DNA of 64,000 bases, from assembly GCF_001620265.1 (NCBI RefSeq), contig NZ_CP012661.1, positions 4,229,001 to 4,293,000 of the forward strand. The letters run 5' to 3'. Position numbers and translations under genes: made by a program. The notes under the pieces were generated by a model. That model did not search any database and was not told the DNA's origin. It saw only the letters and a program-made list of their open reading frames with translations. This DNA is from Frigidibacter mobilis. Its GTDB lineage: Bacteria; Pseudomonadota; Alphaproteobacteria; Rhodobacterales; Rhodobacteraceae. Numbering within the stretch: the first letter of the stretch is position 1; each line of letters begins with the position of its first letter. Below are positions 53,009 through 63,289 of this stretch, one piece after another.

Positions 53009-54158
53009 ATGGCAAAGCGGGACTATTACGAGACATTGGGCATCGCGCGCGGCGCGGGCGCCGACGAGATCAAGAAGGCCTATCGGGCCAAGGCGAAGGA
53101 ACTGCACCCGGACCGCAACCAGGACAACCCGGATGCCGAGGCGCGGTTCAAGGAAATCAACGAAGCCTATGACGTCCTGAAGGACGAGAACCGCAAGGCC
53201 GCCTATGACCGTTACGGCCATGCCGCCTTCGAAGGCGGCGGCCCGCGCGGCCCGGGCGGCGGCGGTGCCGGCCAGGGCGATTTCGCCTCGGCCTTCTCCG
53301 ACGTCTTCGAGGATCTGTTCGGCGACTTCATGGGCGGGCGTGGCCCGGGCGGCGCCGGCGGGCGCCAGCGCGCGCAGCGCGGATCGGACCTGCGCTACAA
53401 CATGCGCATCTCGCTCGACGAGGCCTTCCGCGGCGCACAGAAGACCATCACCGTCCCCACCTCGGTTGCCTGCACCGCCTGCTCCGGCACCGGGGCCGAG
53501 GGCGGCGCCGAACCCACCGTCTGCCCCACCTGCTCGGGCATGGGCAAGGTCCGCGCCCAGCAGGGTTTCTTTACCGTCGAGCGCACCTGCCCCACCTGCG
53601 GCGGGCTTGGCCAGACCATCAAGAACCCCTGCAAGGTCTGCCACGGCGCCGGCCGGGTGGAGAAGGAACGCTCGCTGTCGGTCAACATCCCCGCCGGCGT
53701 CGAAACCGGCACCCGCATCCGCCTCGCCGGCGAGGGCGAGGCCGGGATGCGCGGCGGCCCTGCCGGGATCTCTACATCTTCCTCGAGGTGCGCGAGCATC
53801 CGCTGTTCCAGCGTGACGGCGTCAACCTCTTCTGCCGCGTCCCGTCGGCATGACCGCAGCCGCCCTTGGCGGCGAGGTCGAGGTACCCACCATCGACGGC
53901 GGCCGCAGCCGCGTGAAGATCCCCCCGGGCAGCCAGACCGGCCGCCAGATGCGCCTGCGCGGCAAGGGCATGCCCGCCCTGCGCGGCGGCGGGGTCGGCG
54001 ACATGCTGATCGAGCTGGCAGTGGAAACCCCGGTCAACCTAACCAGCCGGCAGAAAGAGCTGCTGAAGGAGTTCGAGAAGCTGTCCGAGGACAACAACCC
54101 GGAAAGCTCGTCCTTCTTCTCGAAGGTGAAAAGCTTCTGGGACGGGATGAAGGGCTGA
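53009..54158 (+). pseudogene. dnaJ: Chaperone DnaJ, two apparent frameshifts
   Basis: DnaJ stimulates DnaK ATPase and delivers substrates. The J domain ([23 protein letters not shown] motif in ELHPDRNQ), the Gly-rich region and four zinc repeats ([32 protein letters not shown]) are in one frame. The frame is lost at about 53765 and again at 53844, and the C-terminal domain resumes in a third frame ([20 protein letters not shown]). Adding one G at 53765-53767 and one near 53844 yields [20 protein letters not shown] and a protein of about 383 aa. Two losses 80 nt apart in a key chaperone gene point to low-quality sequence. A terminator follows at 54184-54210. Confidence 0.88.
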
Positions 54159-54183
54159 GGCCTTTCCCTGCGAAGATGTTTAG

Positions 54184-54210
54184 GGGCGCCCTCACCGGGG
54201 CGCCCTTTTT
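54184..54210 (+). terminator. Intrinsic terminator after dnaJ
   Basis: GGGCGCC (54184-54190) pairs with GGCGCCC (54199-54205) across an 8-nt loop, followed directly by TTTTT (54206-54210). It lies 25 nt after the dnaJ stop and ends the dnaK-dnaJ transcript. From here to radC (54551) there is no gene: the 340-nt stretch holds a dyad (CTGGGCG...CGCCCAG, about 54300-54330) and the phased array at 54424-54451. Confidence 0.85.
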
Positions 54211-54410
54211 CGTGCCCGGAACAAGGCGCCTTGGCGCCGCCGGGCAGCGCCCGTCCGCCCCCTCGGGCGAGCGCTTTGCAACGTCAGCCCCTAGAAATAC
54301 TGGGCGGTATGTTGAACCATAAAGCGCCCAGAACCACTGTTGCTCGCCCACCCGGCGGACGGGCCCTGCCCTCTGCTGTGCAACTGCGGCCCCGCCTACC
54401 CCTCAAAATC

Positions 54411-54451
54411 GTATGTATGGTTTCCATATAACTTCCATATGCTTTCCATAC
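54411..54451 (+). promoter_or_regulatory. Phased CCATAY hexamer array, site C, upstream of radC
   Basis: CCATAT (54424-54429), CCATAT (54435-54440) and CCATAC (54446-54451) start exactly 11 nt apart, each preceded by TT; a reversed GTATGG (54415-54420) makes a dyad with the first. The array is on the plus strand and ends 99 nt before the radC ATG, the same layout as sites A and B. It is the clearest of the three. The downstream GAAAATC (54455-54461) is also found beside site A. Confidence 0.55.
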
Positions 54452-54550
54452 TGCGAAAATCCCGCGTTTTCAGCGCCTTGCCCCCGTTTTCCGCCCCCAT
54501 TCCCGGAACCCGTTAACCCTTCCTTCACCAACCCCCGGCACCCTTCCCGC

Positions 54551-55315
54551 ATGTGCCCGACTCGCGCCCTTCACGAAGCCCCCTCCCTCTTCGATCTCGA
54601 CGGGGACGAGGGTGCCGGCACGCCCCTGCCCGAAGGCCGCCTGCCCTCCTATATCCGCGACCACCGCAAGCGCCTCCGCGCCCGCTTCATGCAGGGCGGC
54701 TCCGCGGCCATGCCGGACTATGAGCTGCTGGAACTGGTCCTGTTCCGCGCCATCCCCCGGCAGGACGTGAAACCCCTCGCCCGCCGCCTGCTGGACAGCT
54801 TCGGCGACTTCAACCGCGTCATCACCGCCCCCGCCCACCGGCTGGCAGAGGTGCAGGGCGTCGGCGATGCCGTGGTGCAGGAACTGAAGATCGTCGAGGC
54901 TGCGGCGCAGCGCATGGCACGGTCCAAGGTATTGAACTGCCACGTTCTTTCCTCGTGGAATGCGCTGCTGGACTATTGCCACACCGCGATGGCGCACCGG
55001 GAAACCGAACAGTTCCGGGTGCTGTATCTCGACCGCAAGAACGTGCTGATCGCCGATGAGGAACAGGCCAGGGGCACCGTCGACCATGTGCCGGTCTACC
55101 CGCGCGAGGTGGTGAAGCGTGCGCTTGAACTCAACGCCAGCGCGCTGATCCTGGTGCACAACCACCCCTCGGGCGACCCCACGCCCTCGGATCAGGACAT
55201 CATCGTCACCGGCCAGATCCAGGACGCGGCGCAGGTGATGGGCATTACCCTGCATGACCATCTCATCATCGGCAAAAGCCGCGAACTCAGCTTCCGCGCC
55301 CAGGGCCTGCTGTAG
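54551..55315 (+). CDS. radC: RadC-family (JAB/MPN domain) protein
   Basis: This 254-aa protein has an N-terminal helix-hairpin-helix-like region (YELLELVLFRAIPRQDVKPL, GDFNRVITAPAHRLAEVQGV) and a C-terminal JAMM metalloprotease-like domain: EQFRVLYLDRKNVLIADEEQ, VDHVPVYPREVVKRALELNA and HNHPSGDPTPSDQDI with zinc ligands His, His and Asp. Despite its name, a DNA repair role was withdrawn in E. coli; the true function is unknown. ATG 54551 gives a normal length. The 11-nt-phased array at 54424-54451 suggests specific control. Confidence 0.93.
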   Translation: MCPTRALHEAPSLFDLDGDEGAGTPLPEGRLPSYIRDHRKRLRARFMQGGSAAMPDYELLELVLFRAIPRQDVKPLARRLLDSFGDFNRVITAPAHRLAEVQGVGDAVVQELKIVEAAAQRMARSKVLNCHVLSSWNALLDYCHTAMAHRETEQFRVLYLDRKNVLIADEEQARGTVDHVPVYPREVVKRALELNASALILVHNHPSGDPTPSDQDIIVTGQIQDAAQVMGITLHDHLIIGKSRELSFRAQGLL

Positions 55316-55318
55316 CGG

Positions 55319-56210
55319 TCAGTTGGAAAGCGCCAGCCTCTGCGCTGCAATCCCCGGCAGCGGCATCACCACATATCCCCCGGCTCCGTCGCATCCCGGC
55401 AGCGCCAGGCTGACCGCCGCCAACACCGTCGGCGCGCGATTCCGGGCCCGAAAAACCTGCGCTTCCAAGGGCTTGCCGCAACTCTCCGGGCCGAGCTCCG
55501 CGGCAAGCTCCAGCGCCACCTCGCCCCCGGCGGGCGCGGTATAGACCTGCGCCCGCATCGGCCTCGCCAGCACGTCATCGCCCAGCACCATCATCCGGCC
55601 CGCCGGTGCCCCGGCATGGACATGCCCCGGCCCGCCGAATGCGGCACCGTTCTCATAGGCGTGCAGTTCCAGCGGCGCCGTCCCGCGCCACTGCACCCCA
55701 CCCGCACCAGCCCCGGCAGGTCGGGCACCCGCATCCGCCCAGCAGTTCATCGCCCGCTTCGAACCGCAGCGCGATCGCGGCATCCTCGGCCAGCGCCGGG
55801 ACGCTGCCCTGCCACGCCGCCTGATCCGACAGCCGCACTGCAAAGCCAAGCCCCGCATGGAAAATCTCCACCCGCTCGCCCGCACGGCACGGCGCCTCGA
55901 CCGCGACTCCGATCATCGCGCCGGGCAGCGGCGACAGCGCCAACACCGCAGGCGCGCAGCCCTCGGGCGCCGCCGACTCGGGCAGCACCGGCAGCGGCGC
56001 ATCCTCGGCAAGCCTCCGCGGCGCCAGCGCCGGCAGCGGCGGCACGCCCCGATCCACCGGCACCGCGGCCCCGTCCAGCGCCGCCGACAGCGCCACGATC
56101 CGCGTCGGCACCTGCAGCGACGCGCCATCCTCCAGAAAATAACCACTGGTACCCGCAACCGTCAGGGCGATTGCTGCAATCATGATCTGTGTCCGGGAAA
56201 CCCTCATCAT
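55319..56210 (-). pseudogene. Exported protein of unknown function, two apparent frameshifts
   Basis: The frame starts at ATG 56210 with an N-terminal membrane or signal segment (QIMIAAIALTVAGTSGYFLE), then a Pro/Ala-rich stretch and GCAPAVLALSPLPGAMIGVA. Continuity is lost near 55737 and again at the C4 run 55696-55699. Inserting one base at each gives ELLGRMRVPDLPGLVRVG, then WRGTAPLELHAYENGAAFGG and QVYTAPAGGEVALELAAEL, for a protein of about 297 aa ending at 55319. No family is recognised. The continuity of plausible protein in the repaired frame argues for a real gene. It lies between radC and secA, converging on radC. Confidence 0.6.
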
Positions 56211-56337
56211 ACGTCTCCACCCACTATCCCAAGCAAGGTTAATGCCGGGGAAAAGCGGCAAGGGCGCGGCCGTGAGGCGGCGTTTTCGGCGCGCGGCAAT
56301 TGCCACGTCTGGTGGCCGAACGGGGGCCCACCACAAG

Positions 56338-56375
56338 GGACAGGGCCGGCGGCATCCCTGCCCCCGGCCCTGTCC
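56338..56375. repeat. Inverted repeat downstream of secA
   Basis: GGACAGGGCCGG (56338-56349) and CCGGCCCTGTCC (56364-56375) are perfect 12-nt complements around a 14-nt loop, 25 nt after the secA stop on the minus strand. No T-run follows, so it is a possible rho-assisted terminator or mRNA-stabilising hairpin. Confidence 0.55.
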
Positions 56376-56399
56376 AATTCACGTCACAATTCGCCGATG

Positions 56400-59123
<2,724 letters not shown>

Positions 59124-59310
59124 GTTTTCTCCGCTTGGCTTCAACTGACAGGATCGTGTGAGACGCGGCCCTTGCCCGCCCTTCGCGCCTTGCCTAGAAG
59201 GGCTGCGAACAATGGACGAGACGGCCTTCACAGGACCATAGGCGATGTAAGGGGCCGCCGTCTGAGTGTCAACGCCGCGCCGAGCCGCGGCCCTTCCGGG
59301 AGTTGCTGCG

Positions 59311-60156
59311 ATGTCGATGGGCTTGAAAATCAAAGGTGCGGCGATTGCCTGCCTTCTGCTGGCCACGCCGCTGGCTGCGCAAGACGTGACCGCCGATACC
59401 GTCGTGGCCACCGTCAACGGCCAGGACATCACCCTGGGCCAGATGATCGCCATGCGCGAGAGCCTACCGCAGGAATATCTGGCACTGCCCGATGACCTGC
59501 TGTTCAACGGCGTGCTGGACCAGCTGATCCAGCAGACCGCGCTGGCCCAGATCGGCGAGAAGTCGATCAGCCGCCGCGACGAGCTGATCCTGGAAACCCA
59601 GCGGCTTGGCTATCTGGCGGGCATCGTGCTGGACGATACCGCCATTGCCGCCGTCACCGATGACGCGCTGCAGGCTGCCTATGAGGCGAAATATGCCCAT
59701 GCCGCCCCCAGTAAGGAGTTCAACGCCTCGCATATCCTGGTCGGCACCGAGGAAGAGGCGGCAGCGATCAAGGCCGAGATCGACGGCGGCAAGGACTTCA
59801 CCGAGATCGCCAAGACCCGCTCCACCGGCCCCTCCGGCCCCAATGGCGGCGAGCTTGGCTGGTTCGGCTTGGGGATGATGGTAGAACCCTTCGAGACCGC
59901 GGTGCAGGCACTGGAGCCCGGCCAGGTCTCCGGCCCGGTGCAGACTCAGTTCGGCTGGCACATCATCAAGCTGAACGAAACCCGGATGGCCGAAGCCCCC
60001 GACCTTGATGCGGTGCGCGACGAGTTGGCCGCCGAGGTTCAGGAAAAGGCGGTGATGGACCGTGTCGCAGCCGTGACCGAGCAGGCCCAGGTGGTGCGCA
60101 AGGACGAAGGGCTTGACCCGGCGATCCTGAAGGATACAGCAATTCTGGGCGAATAG
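59311..60156 (+). CDS. Periplasmic parvulin-type peptidyl-prolyl isomerase
   Basis: This 281-aa PpiC/SurA-like foldase has a signal peptide ([20 protein letters not shown], cleavage near AQD). A SurA_N-like region follows ([20 protein letters not shown]), then a single rotamase domain with [40 protein letters not shown] and [16 protein letters not shown]. It would aid folding of exported proteins, matching its divergent position next to secA. ATG 59311 follows GGGAG by nine bases. argJ starts 27 nt downstream, so the two may be co-transcribed. Confidence 0.92.
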   Translation: MSMGLKIKGAAIACLLLATPLAAQDVTADTVVATVNGQDITLGQMIAMRESLPQEYLALPDDLLFNGVLDQLIQQTALAQIGEKSISRRDELILETQRLGYLAGIVLDDTAIAAVTDDALQAAYEAKYAHAAPSKEFNASHILVGTEEEAAAIKAEIDGGKDFTEIAKTRSTGPSGPNGGELGWFGLGMMVEPFETAVQALEPGQVSGPVQTQFGWHIIKLNETRMAEAPDLDAVRDELAAEVQEKAVMDRVAAVTEQAQVVRKDEGLDPAILKDTAILGE

Positions 60157-60183
60157 CACAGGCGGCAGCGGGAGAATCCGGCG

Positions 60184-61554
60184 ATGGCGAAGAAAGACAA
60201 GAAGGACGGCGGCAAGAAAGATGCGCCCAAGCTGCGCAAGCTGAAGGCCAAGGTTGCCAAGCTGAAGTCGCGGCTGGCCGGCGAGAGTGTTGCCCCCGCC
60301 GTCAAGAAGCCGCTCGCCGTCTCTCCGCTCGCGCCCAGGGGCGGCTTCCCGGTGCTGCCGGTAATCGGTGGGGTCGAGTTCGCCGCCGCCGCCGCCGGGG
60401 TCCGCTATGCAGGCCGCACCGATGTGATGCTGGCTCGCCTTGCTCCGGGCACCGCCATTGCCGGCGCCTTTACCCGCTCATCGACCCGCGCCGCCTGCGT
60501 GCTCGACTGTCAGGCCAAGCTGGCCTCGGGCGGTTCGGCCGAGGCCGGCGCAGCGATCGTCGTCAACTCCGGCAACGCCAATGCCTTCACCGGCGCCGAC
60601 GGCCAGCAGGCGGTGGACCGTGTCACCGGCGCCGTTGCCGAGGCGCTTGGCCTTCCCGCCAGCCGCGTGTTCTCCTCCTCGACCGGGGTGATCGGCGAGC
60701 CGCTGCCCTGGGACCGCATTGCCGCCAAGGTGGACGAGTTGAAAGGCGCGCTGGATGACGAGGGCATCGAGGATGCCGCCCGCGCGATCATGACCACAGA
60801 CACCTTCCCCAAGGGCGCCTGCGCCGAGATCGAAGGCGACGGCGGGCCGATCCGCATCGCCGGCATCTCCAAGGGCTCGGGCATGATCGCGCCGGATATG
60901 GCGACGATGCTGGTCTACATCTTCACCGATGCGAAGATCTCGGCCCGCAATCTGCAGAAGATCCTGTCACGCAACGTGGACAACACCTTCAACGCCATCA
61001 CCGTGGACAGCGATACCTCCACCTCGGACGCGCTGCTTCTGGCGGCCACCGGGGCCTCGGACGCGGCCGAAATCTCCGACCTGCGCTCGCGCGTGGCCAA
61101 GGAGTTCGAGGCGGCGCTGCGCGGGGTGATGCTGGATCTGGCGCAGCAAGTGGTGCGCGATGGCGAGGGGGCGACCAAGTTCGTCGAGGTGCAGGTGACC
61201 GGCGCCGAGACTGCGGAAGACGCCAAGCGCGTCGCCTTCGCCATCGCCAACTCGCCGCTGGTCAAGACCGCCATCGCCGGGCAGGACGCGAACTGGGGCC
61301 GCGTGGTGATGGCCGTGGGCAAGTCGGGCGCCAAGGCCGACCGTGACCGCCTGGCGATCCGGTTTGGCGATATCCTGGTGGCCGAAAAGGGCTGGCGGGT
61401 GCCGGACTACTCCGAGGCCATGACCTCTGCCTACATGAAGGGCGACGAACTGGTGATCGGCGTCGATCTGGGCCTCGGCAAGGCCGCCTATACCGCCTGG
61501 ACCTGCGACCTGACCCACGGCTATATCGACATCAATGCCGACTATCGGTCGTGA
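60184..61554 (+). CDS. argJ: Glutamate N-acetyltransferase/amino-acid N-acetyltransferase
   Basis: ArgJ (456 aa) transfers the acetyl group of N-acetylornithine to glutamate and, in bifunctional forms, also acetylates glutamate from acetyl-CoA in arginine synthesis. It is an Ntn-like protein cleaved before the Thr in APDMATML; the upstream GISKGSGMIA and the oxyanion motif SSSTGVIGEPL are present. An unusual Lys-rich N-terminal extension of about 40 residues (MAKKDKKDGGKKDAPKLRKL...) precedes the normal start VSPLAPRGGFPVLP. A GGGAG site ten bases before ATG 60184 supports it, and no Met lies between the extension and the core. Confidence 0.95.
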   Translation: MAKKDKKDGGKKDAPKLRKLKAKVAKLKSRLAGESVAPAVKKPLAVSPLAPRGGFPVLPVIGGVEFAAAAAGVRYAGRTDVMLARLAPGTAIAGAFTRSSTRAACVLDCQAKLASGGSAEAGAAIVVNSGNANAFTGADGQQAVDRVTGAVAEALGLPASRVFSSSTGVIGEPLPWDRIAAKVDELKGALDDEGIEDAARAIMTTDTFPKGACAEIEGDGGPIRIAGISKGSGMIAPDMATMLVYIFTDAKISARNLQKILSRNVDNTFNAITVDSDTSTSDALLLAATGASDAAEISDLRSRVAKEFEAALRGVMLDLAQQVVRDGEGATKFVEVQVTGAETAEDAKRVAFAIANSPLVKTAIAGQDANWGRVVMAVGKSGAKADRDRLAIRFGDILVAEKGWRVPDYSEAMTSAYMKGDELVIGVDLGLGKAAYTAWTCDLTHGYIDINADYRS

Positions 61555-61572
61555 TTTTGGGCGGGTCTTGCT

Positions 61573-61890
61573 ATGCCTTCGCTAGCTAGGTTTTTTGCGG
61601 GCGCACTCGCCTTTGGGATGCTGACGCTGAGGGCTGTGCCTGCCATCGCACAAGACCCCAGCGGACTAACCGCTGCGGCATTGGATGCATTCTATGGGGC
61701 TTGCCTGACAGAGAGCTTTGAGATCCGCAAAATTGAATCATTCATTTCCACTCTTGACTGGCAAGAACTCGACCCGCAGACGCTTGAACTGTTCAAGTCT
61801 GAGGGCGCAGTTAGCTACTTTCGCGGATGGATTGCCAAGTCGCCGTGGCCTGCCCCGATTGGGTGGTCCGGTCTCAACCTTAGTGCATAA
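61573..61890 (+). pseudogene. Truncated secreted hypothetical protein interrupted by IS
   Basis: The frame encodes a signal peptide (ARFFAGALAFGMLTLRAVPA, cleavage near AIAQ) and about 65 mature residues (TAAALDAFYGACLTESFEIR, LDWQELDPQTLELFKSEGAV). From position 61846 the sequence belongs to the left end of the IS3-family element, so the last residues and stop are encoded by the IS. The original gene was therefore longer. No family is recognised. Base composition is lower in GC than neighbouring genes, which may mean the gene was acquired. Confidence 0.6.
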
Positions 61891-62782
61891 TAGGTCTTGG
61901 CGCTACGACGGGCGTGGCCGGCGAAGCGGTTCCGGGTGGCGAAGCCGGCCACTGCACTGCCTCTGGCGCCGGGGGTCGATAGCCCAGTGATGAGTGCGGG
62001 CGCCTGGTGTTGTAGTGCCGTCGCCAGCTCTCGATGACGATCTTCGCCTCGGCGAGGCTGTAGAAGATTTCGCCGTTCAAAAGCTCGTCACGGAGTTTGG
62101 CGTTGAAGCTCTCGCAATAGCCGTTCTCCCACGGGCTGCCCGGTTCAATGAAGGCGGTCCTGGCGCCGACAGCGGCGATCCACTCCCGGACCGCCTTCGC
62201 CACGAACTCGGGACCGTTGTCAGACCTCACATGGTCAGGCACGCCGCGCAGGATGAACAGGTCGGACAGGACGTCGATGACATCCGTTGACCGCAATCTG
62301 CGATCGATGCGGATCGCCAGGCACTCCCGAGTGAACTCGTCAATCAGGTTAAGCATGCGGAACTTTCTCCCATCATGGGTCCGGCTTTCGACGAAGTCGT
62401 AGGACCAGACGTGGTTTGGACGCTCAGGCCGCAGGCGGATGCAAGACCCGTCGTTCAACCATTGCCGTCCCCTCTTCGGCTGTTTCTGCGGGACTTTCAG
62501 CCCCTCCCGCCGCCAAATCCGCTCGACCCGTTTGACGTTCACCGCCCATCCGGCCTCCCGCAGCAGGGCGGTGATCCGCCGGTAGCCGTAGCGGCCGTAC
62601 TCTGAAGCGAGCGCGATGATGTCCGCGGTCAGTGCGTCTTCATCGGCCCGGCCTCGCGGCACCTTGCGCTGGGTCGAGCGGTGCTGCCCCAACACGCGGC
62701 AGGCGAACCGCTCGGACACGCCGAGCTTCAGCCTGACGTGGTCGATGCAAGCGCGGCGGCGGGCGGGGCTCAGAAGTTTCCC
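61880..62782 (-). CDS. IS3-family transposase OrfB (catalytic part)
   Basis: This rve/DDE integrase domain is expressed as the OrfAB fusion by -1 frameshifting at 62782-62776. It contains the HTH_21-like segment YGRYGYRRITALLREAGWAV, then the catalytic Asp in HVWSYDFVESRTHDGRKF, the second Asp in VRSDNGPEFVAKAV, and Glu in PGSPWENGYCESFNAKLRDE. The N-S-L-G-Y-R-like end (RRPHSSLGYRPPAPEAVQW) is typical. The frame is open upstream to 62917 but has no likely start, as expected for OrfB. The stop lies 11 nt inside the left inverted repeat. Confidence 0.93.
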   Translation of the reverse strand, partial: GKLLSPARRRACIDHVRLKLGVSERFACRVLGQHRSTQRKVPRGRADEDALTADIIALASEYGRYGYRRITALLREAGWAVNVKRVERIWRREGLKVPQKQPKRGRQWLNDGSCIRLRPERPNHVWSYDFVESRTHDGRKFRMLNLIDEFTRECLAIRIDRRLRSTDVIDVLSDLFILRGVPDHVRSDNGPEFVAKAVREWIAAVGARTAFIEPGSPWENGYCESFNAKLRDELLNGEIFYSLAEAKIVIESWRRHYNTRRPHSSLGYRPPAPEAVQWPASPPGTASPATPVVAPRPIMH

Positions 62783-63048
62783 GAGGCGGCCTCCCGAAGG
62801 ATCAGCTTCTCGAGCGTCAGATCGGAGACGGCCTTCCGCAGCCGCTCGTTCTCCTTCTCCAGTTCCTTCAGGCGTTTTACCTGGTCGGTCTTCAGGCCGC
62901 CGAACTCCTTCCGCCACCGATAGTAGGTGAACTGCGTCACGCCGATCGAGCGAACCGCCTCCGCCACCGAGCGGCCTTGCGATACCAACACATCGACCTG
63001 CCGGAGCTTCGAAACAATCTCTTCCGGCTTGTGCTTCTTCTGGGGCAT
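62770..63048 (-). CDS. IS3-family OrfA (helix-turn-helix protein)
   Basis: This 92-aa transposase part has an HTH_Tnp_1 domain (EEIVSKLRQVDVLVSQGRSV, GVTQFTYYRWRKEFGGLKTD) followed by a leucine-zipper-like coil (VKRLKELEKENERLRKAVSD). It binds the IS ends. ATG 63048 lies 40 nt inside the right inverted repeat. The stop codon falls six bases after the GGGAAAC heptamer, where ribosomes can shift into orfB. Confidence 0.94.
   Translation of the reverse strand: MPQKKHKPEEIVSKLRQVDVLVSQGRSVAEAVRSIGVTQFTYYRWRKEFGGLKTDQVKRLKELEKENERLRKAVSDLTLEKLILREAASGNF
62776..62782 (-). other. -1 programmed frameshift heptamer (GGGAAAC)
   Basis: On the minus strand the OrfA codons read TCG-GGA-AAC-TTC-TGA, so G-GGA-AAC has the X-XXY-YYZ form of a -1 slippery site. 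After slipping, reading continues GGG-AAA-CTT-CTG into orfB. This is the expected mechanism for making OrfAB transposase in IS3 elements. Confidence 0.7.
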
Positions 63049-63113
63049 TCCTTCGTCCTCCTCTGGCTCAAAAGCCTACTTCAGCGAGGACCACTTTTCA
63101 GGGGGCAGACCAG

Positions 63114-63281
63114 GACGGCGTGATGAAGATGTCGCCTGCCCAGTTTGCCGCCCTGTTCGAAGGGCTCGACTGGCGCCTGGTCCGCCCCGAGCGCGTTCGG
63201 CGACCGCAGCTGGCGGATAAGCTGCGGCAGAATGACTCGGCGACGCTTTGGCGATGGTGCCACCGGAGGCCATGTGCATGA
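63114..63281 (+). pseudogene. IS66-family accessory protein TnpB, C-terminal remnant
   Basis: The frame, open from the IS3 junction, reads DGVMKMSPAQFAALFEGLDW, then RLVRPERVRRPQL, the typical end of the IS66 Orf2 (TnpB) protein. The first ~60 residues are lost at the IS3 boundary. It ends with TGA at 63279-63281, nine nt before the tnpC start. Confidence 0.85.
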
Positions 63282-63289
63282 TCTTGGCC

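Larger units (their letters stand above)
61846..63112 (-). mobile_element. IS3-family insertion sequence, 1267 bp
   Basis: The ends are imperfect inverted repeats: TGGCCTGCCCCGATTGGGTGGTCC on the left (61846-61869) and the complement of TGGTCTGCCCCCTG...GTGGTCC on the right (63088-63112). Inside are orfA and orfB on the minus strand, with a -1 slippery heptamer. Both genes are intact. No target-site duplication is visible (CCG on the left, GGA on the right), and the right end cuts an IS66 element, so one flank may be rearranged. The subgroup was not assigned. Confidence 0.9.

Noticed and set aside
53009..54158. A novel short DnaJ ending after the zinc fingers
   Set aside because: The normal C-terminal domain is fully present downstream in shifted frames, so this is a two-base deletion pattern, not a new architecture.
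54411..54451. The 11-nt repeats as a small CRISPR array or replication iterons
   Set aside because: Units are far too short for CRISPR, and there is no Rep gene, DnaA box cluster or plasmid context; a regulator site fits better.
61843..63115. Target-site duplication of the IS3 element
   Set aside because: Flanks are CCG and GGA; no 3-5 bp direct repeat could be found at either end.
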